From Bacteroidota bacterium (GTDB taxonomy: Bacteria > Bacteroidota > Bacteroidia > Chitinophagales > Chitinophagaceae), in assembly GCA_018267625.1 (NCBI GenBank), contig JAFDYC010000106.1, forward strand, positions 1-37,432: a stretch of 37,432 bases of DNA. The letters run 5' to 3'. This document shows, one piece after another, positions 25,818 to 34,157 of the stretch. Numbering within the stretch: the first letter of the stretch is position 1; every line of letters begins with the position of its first letter. The position numbers were made by a program, and so were the translations under genes. Under the pieces are notes generated by a model, which worked only from the letters and a program-made list of their open reading frames with translations, did no database searches and was not told where the DNA came from.

Positions 25818-27194
25818 TTAGAAAGCCAGCGCCAGCAACAGGCCGGCATCTATTCCCCGGCCTGATTGAGGACTGAACAGGGATAAGATATTATTGCTCT
25901 GCAGTCCGAAGCGCAAAGGCCCTGCCTTTATGGAACCCAGCAGGCCAAGCTGAGGCCCGAATACGCCTCCGATTCCCCCATTGATGCCTACATGCACCAT
26001 ATCGCCGATTGAGTAGGTGTAGCCCAAGCCGAAATAGGGTGTCTTCGTTGCACTCAGGTGGTTTGAAAAACCTTGCAAATACAAGAAAGCTACTTGGTGC
26101 CGGAAGTAGTGTTTGTTTCCTGCATTTACCTCGGCAAAACCATAGCTTCCGCTTAGTATCAATCGCGTAGGCAGGGTTACAGAATAGGCTTCATGTGCAT
26201 AATTGGGTTTTGCGAAAGAAGCCAGTGAGTCAAAACTCAGATGTTGTTCATCCACAAAATTGACATCTACCCCTTCATAACGATACGTGCTTTGGTTATA
26301 GATGTTGGTAGTGTTGTTCGCAAAGCGAATGCTACCCAGGTCGCTGAGGCCCACGTTGAAATCCAGACCGGGCCGGGGCGTGAGGCGTAAGCCCAGGTCG
26401 AGGCCAAAACCACTGCCCAGGCCGTTATGTAAGCTCTTTTCATTGAGGTTAAACGAAGAGCCTTCCAGCCGGACGGAATCGCTCCCTAAGCTGGTGTTGA
26501 TACGGTAGTTCAGGCTGAAATCGAGGTAACGGCCTTCCGGATCTGTGTACATAGCAATGCTGTTTTCCTGCTGCATATCCACGCTCACCTGACCGGATAA
26601 ATAGCTGAGCCGGATGGCTGGTTTTATGCTCCATCCATCTTCCTTGCTCTGAAAAGCACAGGCAAAGGCGACATAATATTCAGTGAAGGCCAGTGCGTCA
26701 AAACGGGGAGCCAGCTCAACATATTCTCCGGCAAACTGTTCATTGCCAGCATAGGCAAGTACAAAACTTTCCCGATTGAAATTGGTGCTCAGCTCCATCC
26801 GTTCATTCACCCCGGCACCCAGGGTAATGCTTGTAGCTGCATCTTCATCTCCCAAACGAACCGCCAGGTTGAGCAGCGCAAGATCCAAAGAGCCGGTAAT
26901 GAGGTTGTTCGTCGGATGCATTTTGCTGATATTTCTGCCTATAAGCTCATCGGACAGCACATCAGAACGAAGGAAATCCCGGGCATCTCCAATGCTGGTA
27001 AAGTTGCTGCCCAAAGAAAAATATGGGTTGAATACATTGACCTGGAATCGGTCGAAACCATCTCCGAGATAAGGGGCTGCATGCCTTGCTGCCAGGGAGG
27101 CCAGAAAGGGATCCTGAACAGCAGAAATAGTTAGTTGGGCCAAGGCAAGCGGAGCATAACCGCAAAATATGATCAGGGTGAATAGTGCTTTCAT
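25818..27194 (-). CDS. DUF5723-like outer-membrane beta-barrel protein
   Basis: The ATG at 27194 gives 458 residues with a clear signal peptide (MKALFTLIIFCGYAPLALAQ). The mature protein alternates polar and hydrophobic residues in strand-like runs, contains ARHAAPYLGDGFDRFQVNVFNPYFSLG near its start and ends in LLALAF, a terminal-Phe barrel ending. The layout matches the Bacteroidota DUF5723/PorV-like barrels that are usually of unknown function. A longer frame begins at a TTG (27275) overlapping the upstream stop, and another ATG is at 27209. I prefer 27194 because the signal peptide then starts at residue 1. It follows the lipoprotein gene as a probable two-gene operon. Confidence 0.75.
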   Translation of the reverse strand: MKALFTLIIFCGYAPLALAQLTISAVQDPFLASLAARHAAPYLGDGFDRFQVNVFNPYFSLGSNFTSIGDARDFLRSDVLSDELIGRNISKMHPTNNLITGSLDLALLNLAVRLGDEDAATSITLGAGVNERMELSTNFNRESFVLAYAGNEQFAGEYVELAPRFDALAFTEYYVAFACAFQSKEDGWSIKPAIRLSYLSGQVSVDMQQENSIAMYTDPEGRYLDFSLNYRINTSLGSDSVRLEGSSFNLNEKSLHNGLGSGFGLDLGLRLTPRPGLDFNVGLSDLGSIRFANNTTNIYNQSTYRYEGVDVNFVDEQHLSFDSLASFAKPNYAHEAYSVTLPTRLILSGSYGFAEVNAGNKHYFRHQVAFLYLQGFSNHLSATKTPYFGLGYTYSIGDMVHVGINGGIGGVFGPQLGLLGSIKAGPLRFGLQSNNILSLFSPQSGRGIDAGLLLALAF

Positions 27195-27271
27195 AGTGGG
27201 AGTAGCCATATTGAGGGAGCATAGATTTTCGTCGGCGGCAAAGTGTTTTTTCCAATAAGGAATGATGCGTT

Positions 27272-28342
27272 TCAAAAGCGGATTTTCAGACGCAAGTCGC
27301 CGGTAAGCTGTAGTTGTAATGAAGCTGATTTATTTGCTTTTTGAACCGGCCCACTCATCCCCATGGTGCTCATGTATAAATGACTGGCCACATAAGAAGC
27401 CTGTTTTATTCGGTTCAATTTGTTTCTGCTGATAGGGATGCTGGTTTTATTACGAGAGGTAAAAACAGGGTTGCCCGTATTATCCGTACTGCCCGGTTCC
27501 ACCTGAAAAGGCCCGCTGGGAAACAGAGAATCCAATGCCTTGGTCTTATCACTACTCAGGAAATAAAGCTGAAAACGGGCACTGATTGGCAGGCTATTTT
27601 CCCCGAATGCATTGATGTTTCCACTCATGGCCGTATCGCTCAGGCTGCCGTTCGTCTGGCTGGCGCTTTGGTCTTGCCCGTTAAAGTCAATTTCTGTTGT
27701 GTCTTCTGACAAACATTCCCGGTTTGAAAACAATTCCAAATAGCTGGCTTTTAAGACTTCGATTTTTATATCTAAGCTGCTGGGTTGGGTATGGAAGCGC
27801 ACATTACTGAAGGCCGGAGTACTAAAATGCTCCAGGAACAGATAGACGAAGTCGCCCAGTATTTTATCCTTAATGAAGACCTGGAAATTATAGGGTGAAC
27901 CGGGTGGAATATCATTCTGAACGGTTGCGAAGCCGGCAATGTTTGTGTTGGTGGTGGTGTCGGGCGAAGTGCGTAGAACCAATAGAGTGCCCGCGCCAAT
28001 CGTAACCGGAAATTGATTCGTCAAAACACCGGAAAAGCTGAAGGTGTCCACGTCAATCCGGGCGATACAATCGGTGATCGGAACCTTTGCCGGGCCGATA
28101 AAGTTGAACGCTAACCCAGGAGACGACACCGGCGTTTCGATGGGTTGATGCAAATCGCCGGCAGTAATCTCCATATGGTATTGCACATTACGGAACATAC
28201 TCAGTGAATTCAATGAGAACGTTCCCTTTGCAATCGGAAAGAGCCAATGGCCATCCAGATTTACCGACTTGTCTTTTTTACACGAAATACCTGCACATGC
28301 CAATAGGAGGCATGCCAGCAAGGCCGAGCCGAACTTTTTCAT
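27272..28342 (-). CDS. Uncharacterised outer-surface or periplasmic lipoprotein
   Basis: 356 residues starting MKKFGSALLACLLLACAGISCKKDKS, a lipoprotein signal with lipobox GISC. The mature protein is rich in Ser, Thr, Asn and Phe with beta-type strands (KGTFSLNSLS, FSFSGVLTNQFPVTIGAG) and has no recognisable enzymatic motif. It sits directly in front of the DUF5723-like barrel, so the two may form an outer-membrane pair. A one-mismatch -7 element TATCTTTC (28376-28369) lies 26 bases before the ATG. Confidence 0.78.
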   Translation of the reverse strand: MKKFGSALLACLLLACAGISCKKDKSVNLDGHWLFPIAKGTFSLNSLSMFRNVQYHMEITAGDLHQPIETPVSSPGLAFNFIGPAKVPITDCIARIDVDTFSFSGVLTNQFPVTIGAGTLLVLRTSPDTTTNTNIAGFATVQNDIPPGSPYNFQVFIKDKILGDFVYLFLEHFSTPAFSNVRFHTQPSSLDIKIEVLKASYLELFSNRECLSEDTTEIDFNGQDQSASQTNGSLSDTAMSGNINAFGENSLPISARFQLYFLSSDKTKALDSLFPSGPFQVEPGSTDNTGNPVFTSRNKTSIPISRNKLNRIKQASYVASHLYMSTMGMSGPVQKANKSASLQLQLTGDLRLKIRF

Positions 28343-28494
28343 AGCGCAACAGATTAGGATAGGTGGCGGAAAGATAATATCCCGACTTAAAAATGTTTAA
28401 GTCTCATACCTTGAATAGACCCCTTGTGTACCGCAAGATTGTTTTCTTAAAGCTTCGGGATGAAGCATATTTGCCCTACATTTGCCGGCCAATC

Positions 28495-28568
28495 GGCTGC
28501 GTAGCTCAACTGAATAGAGCATCTGACTACGGATCAGAAGGTTTCAGGTTTGAATCCTGACGCGGTCA
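28495..28568 (+). tRNA. tRNA-Arg (anticodon ACG)
   Basis: A complete 74-base cloverleaf. The acceptor GGCTGCG pairs with CGCGGTC (two G-U pairs) with discriminator A. The D-stem is GCTC/GAGC, the anticodon stem TCTGA/TCAGA with loop CTACGGA (anticodon ACG), and the T-stem TCAGG/CCTGA with loop TTTGAAT. ACG is expected to be deaminated to ICG and read CGU, CGC and CGA. CCA is not encoded. A strong terminator follows 4 bases later. Confidence 0.95.
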
Positions 28569-28572
28569 CAAA

Positions 28573-28606
28573 GAGGCTGCCCCAACCAGGGCAGCCTCAT
28601 TTTTTT
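28573..28606 (+). terminator. Rho-independent terminator of tRNA-Arg
   Basis: GAGGCTGCCC (28573-28582) pairs perfectly with GGGCAGCCTC (28589-28598), then A and seven T residues. It is nearly the same sequence as the terminator at 23839-23872. Confidence 0.95.
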
Positions 28607-28756
28607 CTATCTTTTGGTAGTCGGATGAAGGCCCTGTTCAGTTTCGTTGCAACATGTTGTAAGTGCTCGCAAAAAAAATTGGACTGTATCTGCTCACTGA
28701 ATTTCGTTCGTTCTTATTTGGATGAAACAGCATGATTTCGGGCTGGTGGAAGGGTC

Positions 28757-29209
28757 TTATTCAGAATAGCTTACCTCACAGTACGCCTTTCTTTCATGTA
28801 CGCCCAGGGCTTCTTTAGCTTCATTGCTCAGGCCCAGGTTGCAGCCTTTAAAGGCTTTCGTCTGAGGTAAGGCACCGATGACTTTTACAAATACTAGAGA
28901 ATCGTTATTCAGATTCCGAACCCGCAACACCTTGCCTTTAAGTTCTGGTTTGTAAAACGCGTAGATGCCGGCCTGTTTACTGGTTTCATAGAAGCCTGCA
29001 GTTAGTTTTTCGTGAAGTATGCCGGAGGTATCCGGGTTTTGCTGATTCCATTCGATTTCTAAGGGAGAACGAAGGGGCAGGGCACTGTCGTGGGCGTATA
29101 AGACACCCTTATTTAATTCGGGCATTACATACAAGGCTGAATCCGTTTTTTGCTGTGCGAAAAGGCACAAAGGCTGTAACAGTAAGACCCAAAAAAGCAA
29201 CCGTTTCAT
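28757..29209 (-). CDS. Secreted protein with an RlpA-like double-psi beta-barrel domain
   Basis: 150 residues with a signal peptide (MKRLLFWVLLLQPLCLFAQ). The C-terminal 60 residues, GKVLRVRNLNNDSLVFVKVIG.LP, then GCNLGLSNEAKEALGVHERKAYCEVSY, match the pattern of RlpA/DPBB domains ('V.V.N..N..SV.V.V...GP'; 'I.LS..A...LG'), often attached to LysM proteins in Bacteroidota. Two Cys residues (in KGCNLG and YCEVSY) could form a disulfide. The catalytic Asp/His of lytic DPBB proteins is not evident, so binding rather than cleavage of peptidoglycan is possible. It is monocistronic and convergent with tRNA-Arg. Confidence 0.7.
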   Translation of the reverse strand: MKRLLFWVLLLQPLCLFAQQKTDSALYVMPELNKGVLYAHDSALPLRSPLEIEWNQQNPDTSGILHEKLTAGFYETSKQAGIYAFYKPELKGKVLRVRNLNNDSLVFVKVIGALPQTKAFKGCNLGLSNEAKEALGVHERKAYCEVSYSE

Positions 29210-29432
29210 GGTCGGGAATTGAAGTAAAAAAATGGGGGCCTAAGGGAGGTAATGTCTGGGCTGAATCTGCATCAGACCCCCACGCAACGAGCAAGTGCTG
29301 CAAGTTAGATGCCCTGTATTCCTTCCCCATGCATTTCGGCCAGGGCATGGCTCCCGAACGTGATTTTTTAACGATTGCCGTAAGCGGCACCTAACACTGG
29401 TTTCCGCTTCAAATTACCCACCTTTACGCCGC

Positions 29433-30725
29433 ATGAAACGCACCTTTCCACTCATCATTTTGCTCATCACGCTCTCGGTTTTGGGCATTCTGTTTATTCA
29501 GATGCAGTGGATTAAGAATGCCATCCAAATCCGTAAAGAGCAATATGCTCAAAGCCGGCAAAAATCACTCGAAGAAATACGCGATAAATGCCAGGAGCTT
29601 TACCTCAGCAAACGCTTTGAAGCGACCGGAAACATCCCTATCAACCTGGCTGCCAAAAAACGTGTGCTGGATCATGACTTCACAGTGCAGGCCTTCTCTC
29701 AAGGAGAAATGCATGATCTGATTGCTCAGGCACTCCGATCAAACAACATCCGGCAGCCATTCGAATATTCTGTCACCAACATTTTTGGCTCTGTGGTGCA
29801 ATCTTCCGATAGTTTCAAAGCAGATTATGTGAAAAGCAGTTTCGACATCAGCCTGAACAGCAGCAATGCGTTGCAGCAAGAAACCCTGCACGTGTTTATC
29901 GTAGAGCCAAAAAATTACCTTTTTGAACAGCTCGGTTGGATGGTCTTATTATCGTTTGCCCTCACCACCATCGTCGTTTCTGCCTTCACGCTCACCGTCC
30001 GAACCTTATTCAATCAGAAAAAGCTCTCAGAAATCAAGAGTGATTTTATCAACAACATGACCCATGAGCTGAAGACACCTTTGGCAACCATCAGCCTGGC
30101 GGCAGATGCCTTGGGAAATGAACGAGTCATCAAAAATGAAGAGCAAATCCGCTATTACGGCGGTATGATTAAGGATGAAAACCGCCGTATGAATAAGCAA
30201 GTGGAGACGATACTTCAGGCGGCTCGCATCGAACGTCAGGAAATAGCCTTGAACCGTACAACACTGGATGCCCACGAAATCATCCGTAAAACAGCGGATA
30301 ATCTTGCTCTTCAAATCAACGAAAAAAAGGGTGTACTCACCTTGCTGTTGCGGGCACCACGCCACATCATCAACGGAGATGAAGTCCATATTTCCAACAT
30401 CATCTATAACCTCTTAGACAATGCAATGAAATACTCTCGCGACCCGATGACGATTGACATTGAGACAGCGAATACGGGCACGATGCTCAATATCCGCATC
30501 CGCGATAATGGCATTGGCATGAGTAAAGAAACTCAGTCACACATCTTCGAGAAATTCTACCGCGCCCATACCGGCAACCTGCATAATGTAAAAGGCTTCG
30601 GGCTGGGCTTAAGCTATGTCAAAGCAATGGTGGATGCCCATGGAGGGCGGGTGCGTGTAGAGAGTACAATTGGGAAAGGCAGCACCTTTATCCTGCTGTT
30701 TCCTACGCAGAATCAGCCTGCCTGA
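29433..30725 (+). CDS. Membrane sensor histidine kinase (no adjacent response regulator)
   Basis: 430 residues. TM1 is at about 5-24, a periplasmic sensor at 25-165 and TM2 at 168-192. The dimerisation helix carries the phospho-acceptor His211 in NNMTHELKTPLATI. A HATPase_c domain follows with N-box NIIYNLLDNAMKYS (322-335), G1 RDNGIGM, F-box IFEKFYRAH and G2 GFGLGLSYVKAMV. All kinase boxes are intact. It is of the PhoR/EnvZ-like class that normally phosphorylates an OmpR-type regulator. The next gene is on the opposite strand and no regulator is in the window. The 223-base leader contains long-range pairings (29233-29282 and 29309-29348). Confidence 0.93.
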   Translation: MKRTFPLIILLITLSVLGILFIQMQWIKNAIQIRKEQYAQSRQKSLEEIRDKCQELYLSKRFEATGNIPINLAAKKRVLDHDFTVQAFSQGEMHDLIAQALRSNNIRQPFEYSVTNIFGSVVQSSDSFKADYVKSSFDISLNSSNALQQETLHVFIVEPKNYLFEQLGWMVLLSFALTTIVVSAFTLTVRTLFNQKKLSEIKSDFINNMTHELKTPLATISLAADALGNERVIKNEEQIRYYGGMIKDENRRMNKQVETILQAARIERQEIALNRTTLDAHEIIRKTADNLALQINEKKGVLTLLLRAPRHIINGDEVHISNIIYNLLDNAMKYSRDPMTIDIETANTGTMLNIRIRDNGIGMSKETQSHIFEKFYRAHTGNLHNVKGFGLGLSYVKAMVDAHGGRVRVESTIGKGSTFILLFPTQNQPA

Positions 30726-30755
30726 TTGTTGTTTCCCTCAGGCATCTTCCTGTAG

Positions 30756-30780
30756 AAAAAAAACGACTCATTCAATGAGT
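30756..30780 (-). terminator. Short terminator overlapping the stop of the 30768 gene
   Basis: On the minus strand ACTCA (30780-30776) pairs with TGAGT (30770-30766) around a five-base loop, then two bases and eight T residues (30763-30756). The stop codon lies inside the second arm of the hairpin. Confidence 0.65.
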
Positions 30781-31253
30781 GTCACGACTCGGCTTTTGTC
30801 GTAATGGCTATTGGCCCGGACGGGTATCAGATCGCCTTGCTGACCGTTTGCGGGTTTCAGCCATACCACCCGAGAGTCATAATTTTTGGCTGCGGGGCTT
30901 GCAGGGGTTCGGGTGACTGTGTAGTCCACCCGGTCGGTGCCGGAGCGGTCTGAGATGAACCGAAAAACGACAATGCCTTCCTGGGGCATCTTGAAATCAA
31001 AATGCGGGTGTTCTGTTTCTGAAACCCTTCCCAGCTCGCGGTTGGGCACGAAGAGCACAATCATTTGGCTCAGTCTTTTTTCCGCGGATGCCTGAATATG
31101 GATGATATCGCCTTTGGCAAAAGCCAAACCCAAATCGGCATAACCGCCAATGCCCGGCGCGGTGACGACATGGCCCTTGGCAACCGTTATGGGCGGTAGC
31201 GCAAAGATGGTTGCCGGCAATAAAAACAACGAGACAAAGAGCATGAATTTCAT
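30768..31253 (-). CDS. Secreted beta-sandwich protein of unknown function
   Basis: The ATG at 31253 gives 161 residues with a signal peptide (MKFMLFVSLFLLPATIFA). A region of about 100 residues with FAKGDIIHIQASAEKR, IVLFVPNRELGRV and FDFKMPQEGIVVFRFISD follows. These read like the beta-strands of GOLD- or PPC-type sandwich domains ('G......F.....G.Y.F.I'). A polar C-terminal tail ends the protein. No catalytic residues are apparent. The frame is open to 31301, but the longer start would precede the signal peptide. It is convergent with the sensor kinase and divergent from the 31417 gene. Confidence 0.7.
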   Translation of the reverse strand: MKFMLFVSLFLLPATIFALPPITVAKGHVVTAPGIGGYADLGLAFAKGDIIHIQASAEKRLSQMIVLFVPNRELGRVSETEHPHFDFKMPQEGIVVFRFISDRSGTDRVDYTVTRTPASPAAKNYDSRVVWLKPANGQQGDLIPVRANSHYDKSRVVTLIE

Positions 31254-31416
31254 AATCGGAACCTTAGTTTTTTCCCTGCTTGAAAAAGGACGTGCCAGCA
31301 AGCCTGTTTTGGTTGAAAATTCTTTCCGAATTGTGAATGCTCGCCATGTTTACTACTAATTAGTAAAAACCACCGGAAAGCATTTGCTTCTTTGAGCCAA
31401 CCAATACGCACAAAAC

Positions 31417-31731
31417 ATGAAACTTGCCGAAGAAATTTTGAATATGCCCCTGGGTCGTTCTGAAGTCAAGGGCATCCTCAGTGGCGATGAACAAAACTGG
31501 AGCTTTCAATGCCTGAACCGGGAATTCCTCAATCTTTTTCCTGAAGGGATATTATGCAGCTTCACCTATCTGGGGCTGGGAAATAAGCACTACGAACACC
31601 GCCGATTTCAAATAGCCCTGGCCACACGGGTGCAGGAGTTGTTGATGTTGCGTAGTGAGAAGGGTTTGGCTGCAAGTCGGCTAAATGCAAGGGTGGGCGC
31701 AAAGCGCTATGCTATACCCAGATGTTTATAG
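31417..31731 (+). CDS. Small hypothetical protein
   Basis: 104 residues, soluble, with no signal peptide. The first half is AEEILNMPLGRSEVKGILSGDEQNWSFQCLNREFL (split at residue 23). The second half is basic (RRFQIALATRVQELLMLRSEKGLAASRLNARVGAKR). There are two cysteines (residues 32 and 47) in the first half and one near the end. I do not recognise it. It converges on the SCO1 gene with an 18-base gap. Codon use looks ordinary for the window. Confidence 0.55.
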   Translation: MKLAEEILNMPLGRSEVKGILSGDEQNWSFQCLNREFLNLFPEGILCSFTYLGLGNKHYEHRRFQIALATRVQELLMLRSEKGLAASRLNARVGAKRYAIPRCL

Positions 31732-31749
31732 TGCAGGCAAGGCTCTTGT

Positions 31750-32385
31750 TTATTCCTTTTCGTCCAGCAATACATGGATATCGCTGATTAGAGAATCAAT
31801 TTGATTTGGATCAAGCCCGTCATAAAAACGGCCCCTCAGGCGGCCATTACGGTCTACCAGCACAAAATGATTGTCGTGTATGAAATCCTTGTCAATGGAG
31901 ATGCCTGCTGTATCATCGTCTGCTGAAATGAGGTAGCTCCATCGGGCCATATCATAAAGCCGCTTTTTCGACCCGGTAAGGAACATCCATTGTTTTGGGT
32001 CTGCATTAAAGCGTTCGGCATATGCTTTCAAAGCGGCGGAGCTGTCTTTCTTAGGATCCACTGTGTGAGAGAGAATCAGCACATTGGGATTCCCGCGATA
32101 AGCGTCATAAACCAGGCGCATGTTTTCATTCATCTTGGGACAAATGCCCTGGCAGGTGCTGAAAAAATATTCCACCACATATACTTTGCCCTTGGTGTCG
32201 GCCTGTGTAATCAGCTTTCCATCCTGATTATAGAAACTGAAAGTGTCCACTTTGTGGCCCGGTTCGCCCAGCACTGCCAGTGTCTTTGGCATGCTGCGGG
32301 TAACGTGGTAGTAGTAAGCCATGAAACCTGCAGAAAGCAAGATGAAAAAGGTAACGAGCGTGATAGTTAGGTTGCGGCTGGACAT
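31750..32385 (-). CDS. SCO1/SenC-type copper chaperone for cytochrome c oxidase
   Basis: The ATG at 32385 gives 211 residues: an N-terminal membrane anchor (LTITLVTFFILLSAGFMAYYYH) and a thioredoxin-fold domain. The copper site is Cys-x3-Cys in FFSTCQGICPKMN plus the downstream His in KDFIHDNHFVLVD. The family marker HTVDPKKDS is also present. SCO proteins deliver copper to the CuA centre of cytochrome oxidase. It lies 82 bases after ctaA, in keeping with an oxidase assembly operon. The frame is open upstream to 32511, but that would overlap ctaA. A perfect TACCTTTG element (32401-32394) lies only 8 bases before the ATG, implying a very short leader if used. Confidence 0.92.
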   Translation of the reverse strand: MSSRNLTITLVTFFILLSAGFMAYYYHVTRSMPKTLAVLGEPGHKVDTFSFYNQDGKLITQADTKGKVYVVEYFFSTCQGICPKMNENMRLVYDAYRGNPNVLILSHTVDPKKDSSAALKAYAERFNADPKQWMFLTGSKKRLYDMARWSYLISADDDTAGISIDKDFIHDNHFVLVDRNGRLRGRFYDGLDPNQIDSLISDIHVLLDEKE

Positions 32386-32393
32386 AACGCGCG

Positions 32394-32401
32394 CAAAGGT
32401 A
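32394..32401 (-). promoter_or_regulatory. Bacteroidota -7 element (TACCTTTG) before SCO1
   Basis: Exact TAnnTTTG match followed by CGCGC, as at accA and ctaA, but only 8 bases before the SCO1 ATG. Transcription from it would give a nearly leaderless mRNA. Confidence 0.45.
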
Positions 32402-32467
32402 GTGGCACCGAAGAGCAGAGCGGCCATCATGCCGGTAATGCTCAAAACATTAACGCGACTGCTTCCT

Positions 32468-33559
32468 TCAAGTATTCCGGGAAGCTGGCCATAGTAAATA
32501 CAGATTGGCAACCAGCGACACGAGTAAAAACATCGCTACTAACTGATGGGCCTGGGCCAGGAATTCAAAGCTGCCGAAATGGCCCGCAGGAGCGGTTTGG
32601 GCACCATGCAAAACCGTGAAGATGCCCAGCAATACCTGAACACAAACCAGAAGAGATGGCCACCAACGCCAGCGAAGCAACCGGGGGGAAGTTGCAGACC
32701 CCATCAGGAACGACCAGGAAATCACCAATACCACTAAGCAATAGGCGAGGGTACGATGGATAAAGTGAACCGCAATCGGGTTGGAAACCCAGGCATCAAT
32801 ACCCGTAAAACTACGGTTGCCCAGTTGATGCACTTGTTGCGGTATCCAGACTCCATTGATTGTAGGCCAGGTGGGAGCCGCCGATGCCGCTTTCAGTCCG
32901 GCCATAAACGCACCATAGGCAAGCTGTATGCCCAGCAGTACAATCAAAGCAATGGTCAGGTTTCGCAAACGGACATGCTGCACCTGATCAGATTCTGGGA
33001 TCAGCAGTTTGAGCGCAAACCAAAGCGTGTAGCACAAAAGAACCAGGGCAGAAAGAAAATGTACTGCAAGCCGGATATGGCTCACGTACAAGTCGGTGTC
33101 GTTAAGGCCGCTTTGCACCATAATCCAACCCACTGCGCCTTGTAGCCCACCCAAAATGAAGAGCACCACAAAAGGGGCGATCATTTTTTTATTGAAATAG
33201 CCCTTCACCAAAAAGAAAACAAAGCCAACGATGAAGACCATCGCCAAGCCCATTCGAGCCCATTCACGGTGAAACCATTCCCAGAAAAAAATGTGCTTGA
33301 AGTCATTGAGGGTAAAATGAGCATTCAAGTACCGGTATTGCGCGATTTGTTGGTATTTATCAAAAGCCGCTTGCCAATCATGCTCGTTTAAAGGTGGAAT
33401 AGCGCCCATAATGGGTTTCCATTCTGTGATGCTTAGCCCGGAACCCGTCAGCCGGGTAATGCCGCCCAGCAGGATTTGAACAATGATCATGGCAACACCT
33501 GTTAGGAGCCAAATAGCCACTGCCCGTTGCCTGCGATCCGTAGAGAGGGTATGATTCAA
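32468..33559 (-). CDS. ctaA: Heme A synthase (COX15/CtaA)
   Basis: CtaA oxidises the methyl group at C8 of heme O to the formyl of heme A for aa3-type oxidases. About 363 residues with eight membrane segments, GGITRLTGSGLSITEWKP just after TM1, and heme-ligand histidines in WEWFHREWARM, HIRLAVHFLSA, AVHFIHRTLAY and FLAQAHQLVAM. There is no ATG before the first membrane helix. The longest frame starts at TTG 33604, but the -7 element TACTTTTG (33590-33583) lies inside that extension. The next TTG, 33559, leaves 23 bases after the element and gives MNHTLSTDRRQRAVAIW. SCO1 follows; ctaB and the oxidase subunits are not in the window. Confidence 0.94.
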   Translation of the reverse strand: MNHTLSTDRRQRAVAIWLLTGVAMIIVQILLGGITRLTGSGLSITEWKPIMGAIPPLNEHDWQAAFDKYQQIAQYRYLNAHFTLNDFKHIFFWEWFHREWARMGLAMVFIVGFVFFLVKGYFNKKMIAPFVVLFILGGLQGAVGWIMVQSGLNDTDLYVSHIRLAVHFLSALVLLCYTLWFALKLLIPESDQVQHVRLRNLTIALIVLLGIQLAYGAFMAGLKAASAAPTWPTINGVWIPQQVHQLGNRSFTGIDAWVSNPIAVHFIHRTLAYCLVVLVISWSFLMGSATSPRLLRWRWWPSLLVCVQVLLGIFTVLHGAQTAPAGHFGSFEFLAQAHQLVAMFLLVSLVANLYLLWPASRNT

Positions 33560-33582
33560 CGAAATAAGAACTTTAGAAGGCG

Positions 33583-33590
33583 CAAAAGTA
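33583..33590 (-). promoter_or_regulatory. Bacteroidota -7 element (TACTTTTG) of ctaA
   Basis: Exact TAnnTTTG, with the same 12-mer TACTTTTGCGCC as in front of accA. It decides the ctaA start, because the longer TTG start would sit upstream of the promoter. Confidence 0.65.
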
Positions 33591-33683
33591 GGCTGCGTTC
33601 TCAAGCTCCTGTAAGTAGAGCAATAGGTTTATAGTGTAAAATTTATTTTGTTTGACTGCTCCTTATCTGTAAGCCTTTTAGTT

Positions 33684-33691
33684 TATGTTTG
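33684..33691 (+). promoter_or_regulatory. Bacteroidota -7 element (TATGTTTG) upstream of the HU gene
   Basis: Exact TAnnTTTG followed by CGAGG, 111 bases before the HU ATG in the divergent ctaA-HU region. It would give a leader of about 105 bases. Confidence 0.45.
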
Positions 33692-33802
33692 CGAGGCCTG
33701 AGATAAATTGCGTTTCGTTCCTACCAATTTTTAAACAGCTTCAATACTGCATTTATTTCAGATTCAAGCAAATACCCAAACCCCTAACCCGCCCCCCCCA
33801 AC

Positions 33803-34132
33803 ATGAGAAAAGCAGATGTAGTTACCTCTATCGCAGAGAAGACCGGGATTCCCAAGGTTGATATTCTCGTCACACTCGAAACCTTTTTCAAAGAGGTCAA
33901 AACCTCACTCGTTGATGGAGAACCGATTTTCGTTCGTGGATTCGGCTCCTTCATCCTGAAAAAACGCGCAGCCAAAGTGGGCAGAAACATCAAAAAGGGA
34001 GTGTCTGTTCATATTCCTGAGCACTTTATCCCCGCTTTTCGACCTGCAAAGGAATTCATGGTAGCTGTGAAGAATTCGGATAAAGAACTCAAGGAAACAG
34101 ACCCATCTGAACTCAAAGAAGCTGCACTCTAA
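33803..34132 (+). CDS. HU/IHF-family DNA-binding protein
   Basis: 109 residues. The first 90 are a standard HU fold: MRKADVVTSIAEKTGIPKVD, VRGFGSFILKKRAAKVGRN (the GFGSF and arm region) and the IPEHFIPAFRPAKEF end. A 19-residue Glu/Lys-rich tail follows (DKELKETDPSELKEAAL). It bends and organises DNA as a dimer. The gene sits upstream of the TPR, mS38-like and RNase G genes, an order familiar from many Bacteroidota. The ATG follows a run of C residues and has no Shine-Dalgarno sequence. Confidence 0.93.
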   Translation: MRKADVVTSIAEKTGIPKVDILVTLETFFKEVKTSLVDGEPIFVRGFGSFILKKRAAKVGRNIKKGVSVHIPEHFIPAFRPAKEFMVAVKNSDKELKETDPSELKEAAL

Positions 34133-34157
34133 GTACGCAGCACTCCTTGCTTTCCCT

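Noticed and set aside
28650..28659. Perfect 10-base palindrome CAACATGTTG after the tRNA terminator
   Set aside because: A 10-base palindrome is expected by chance at this scale, and it is not in a convincing position relative to a promoter.
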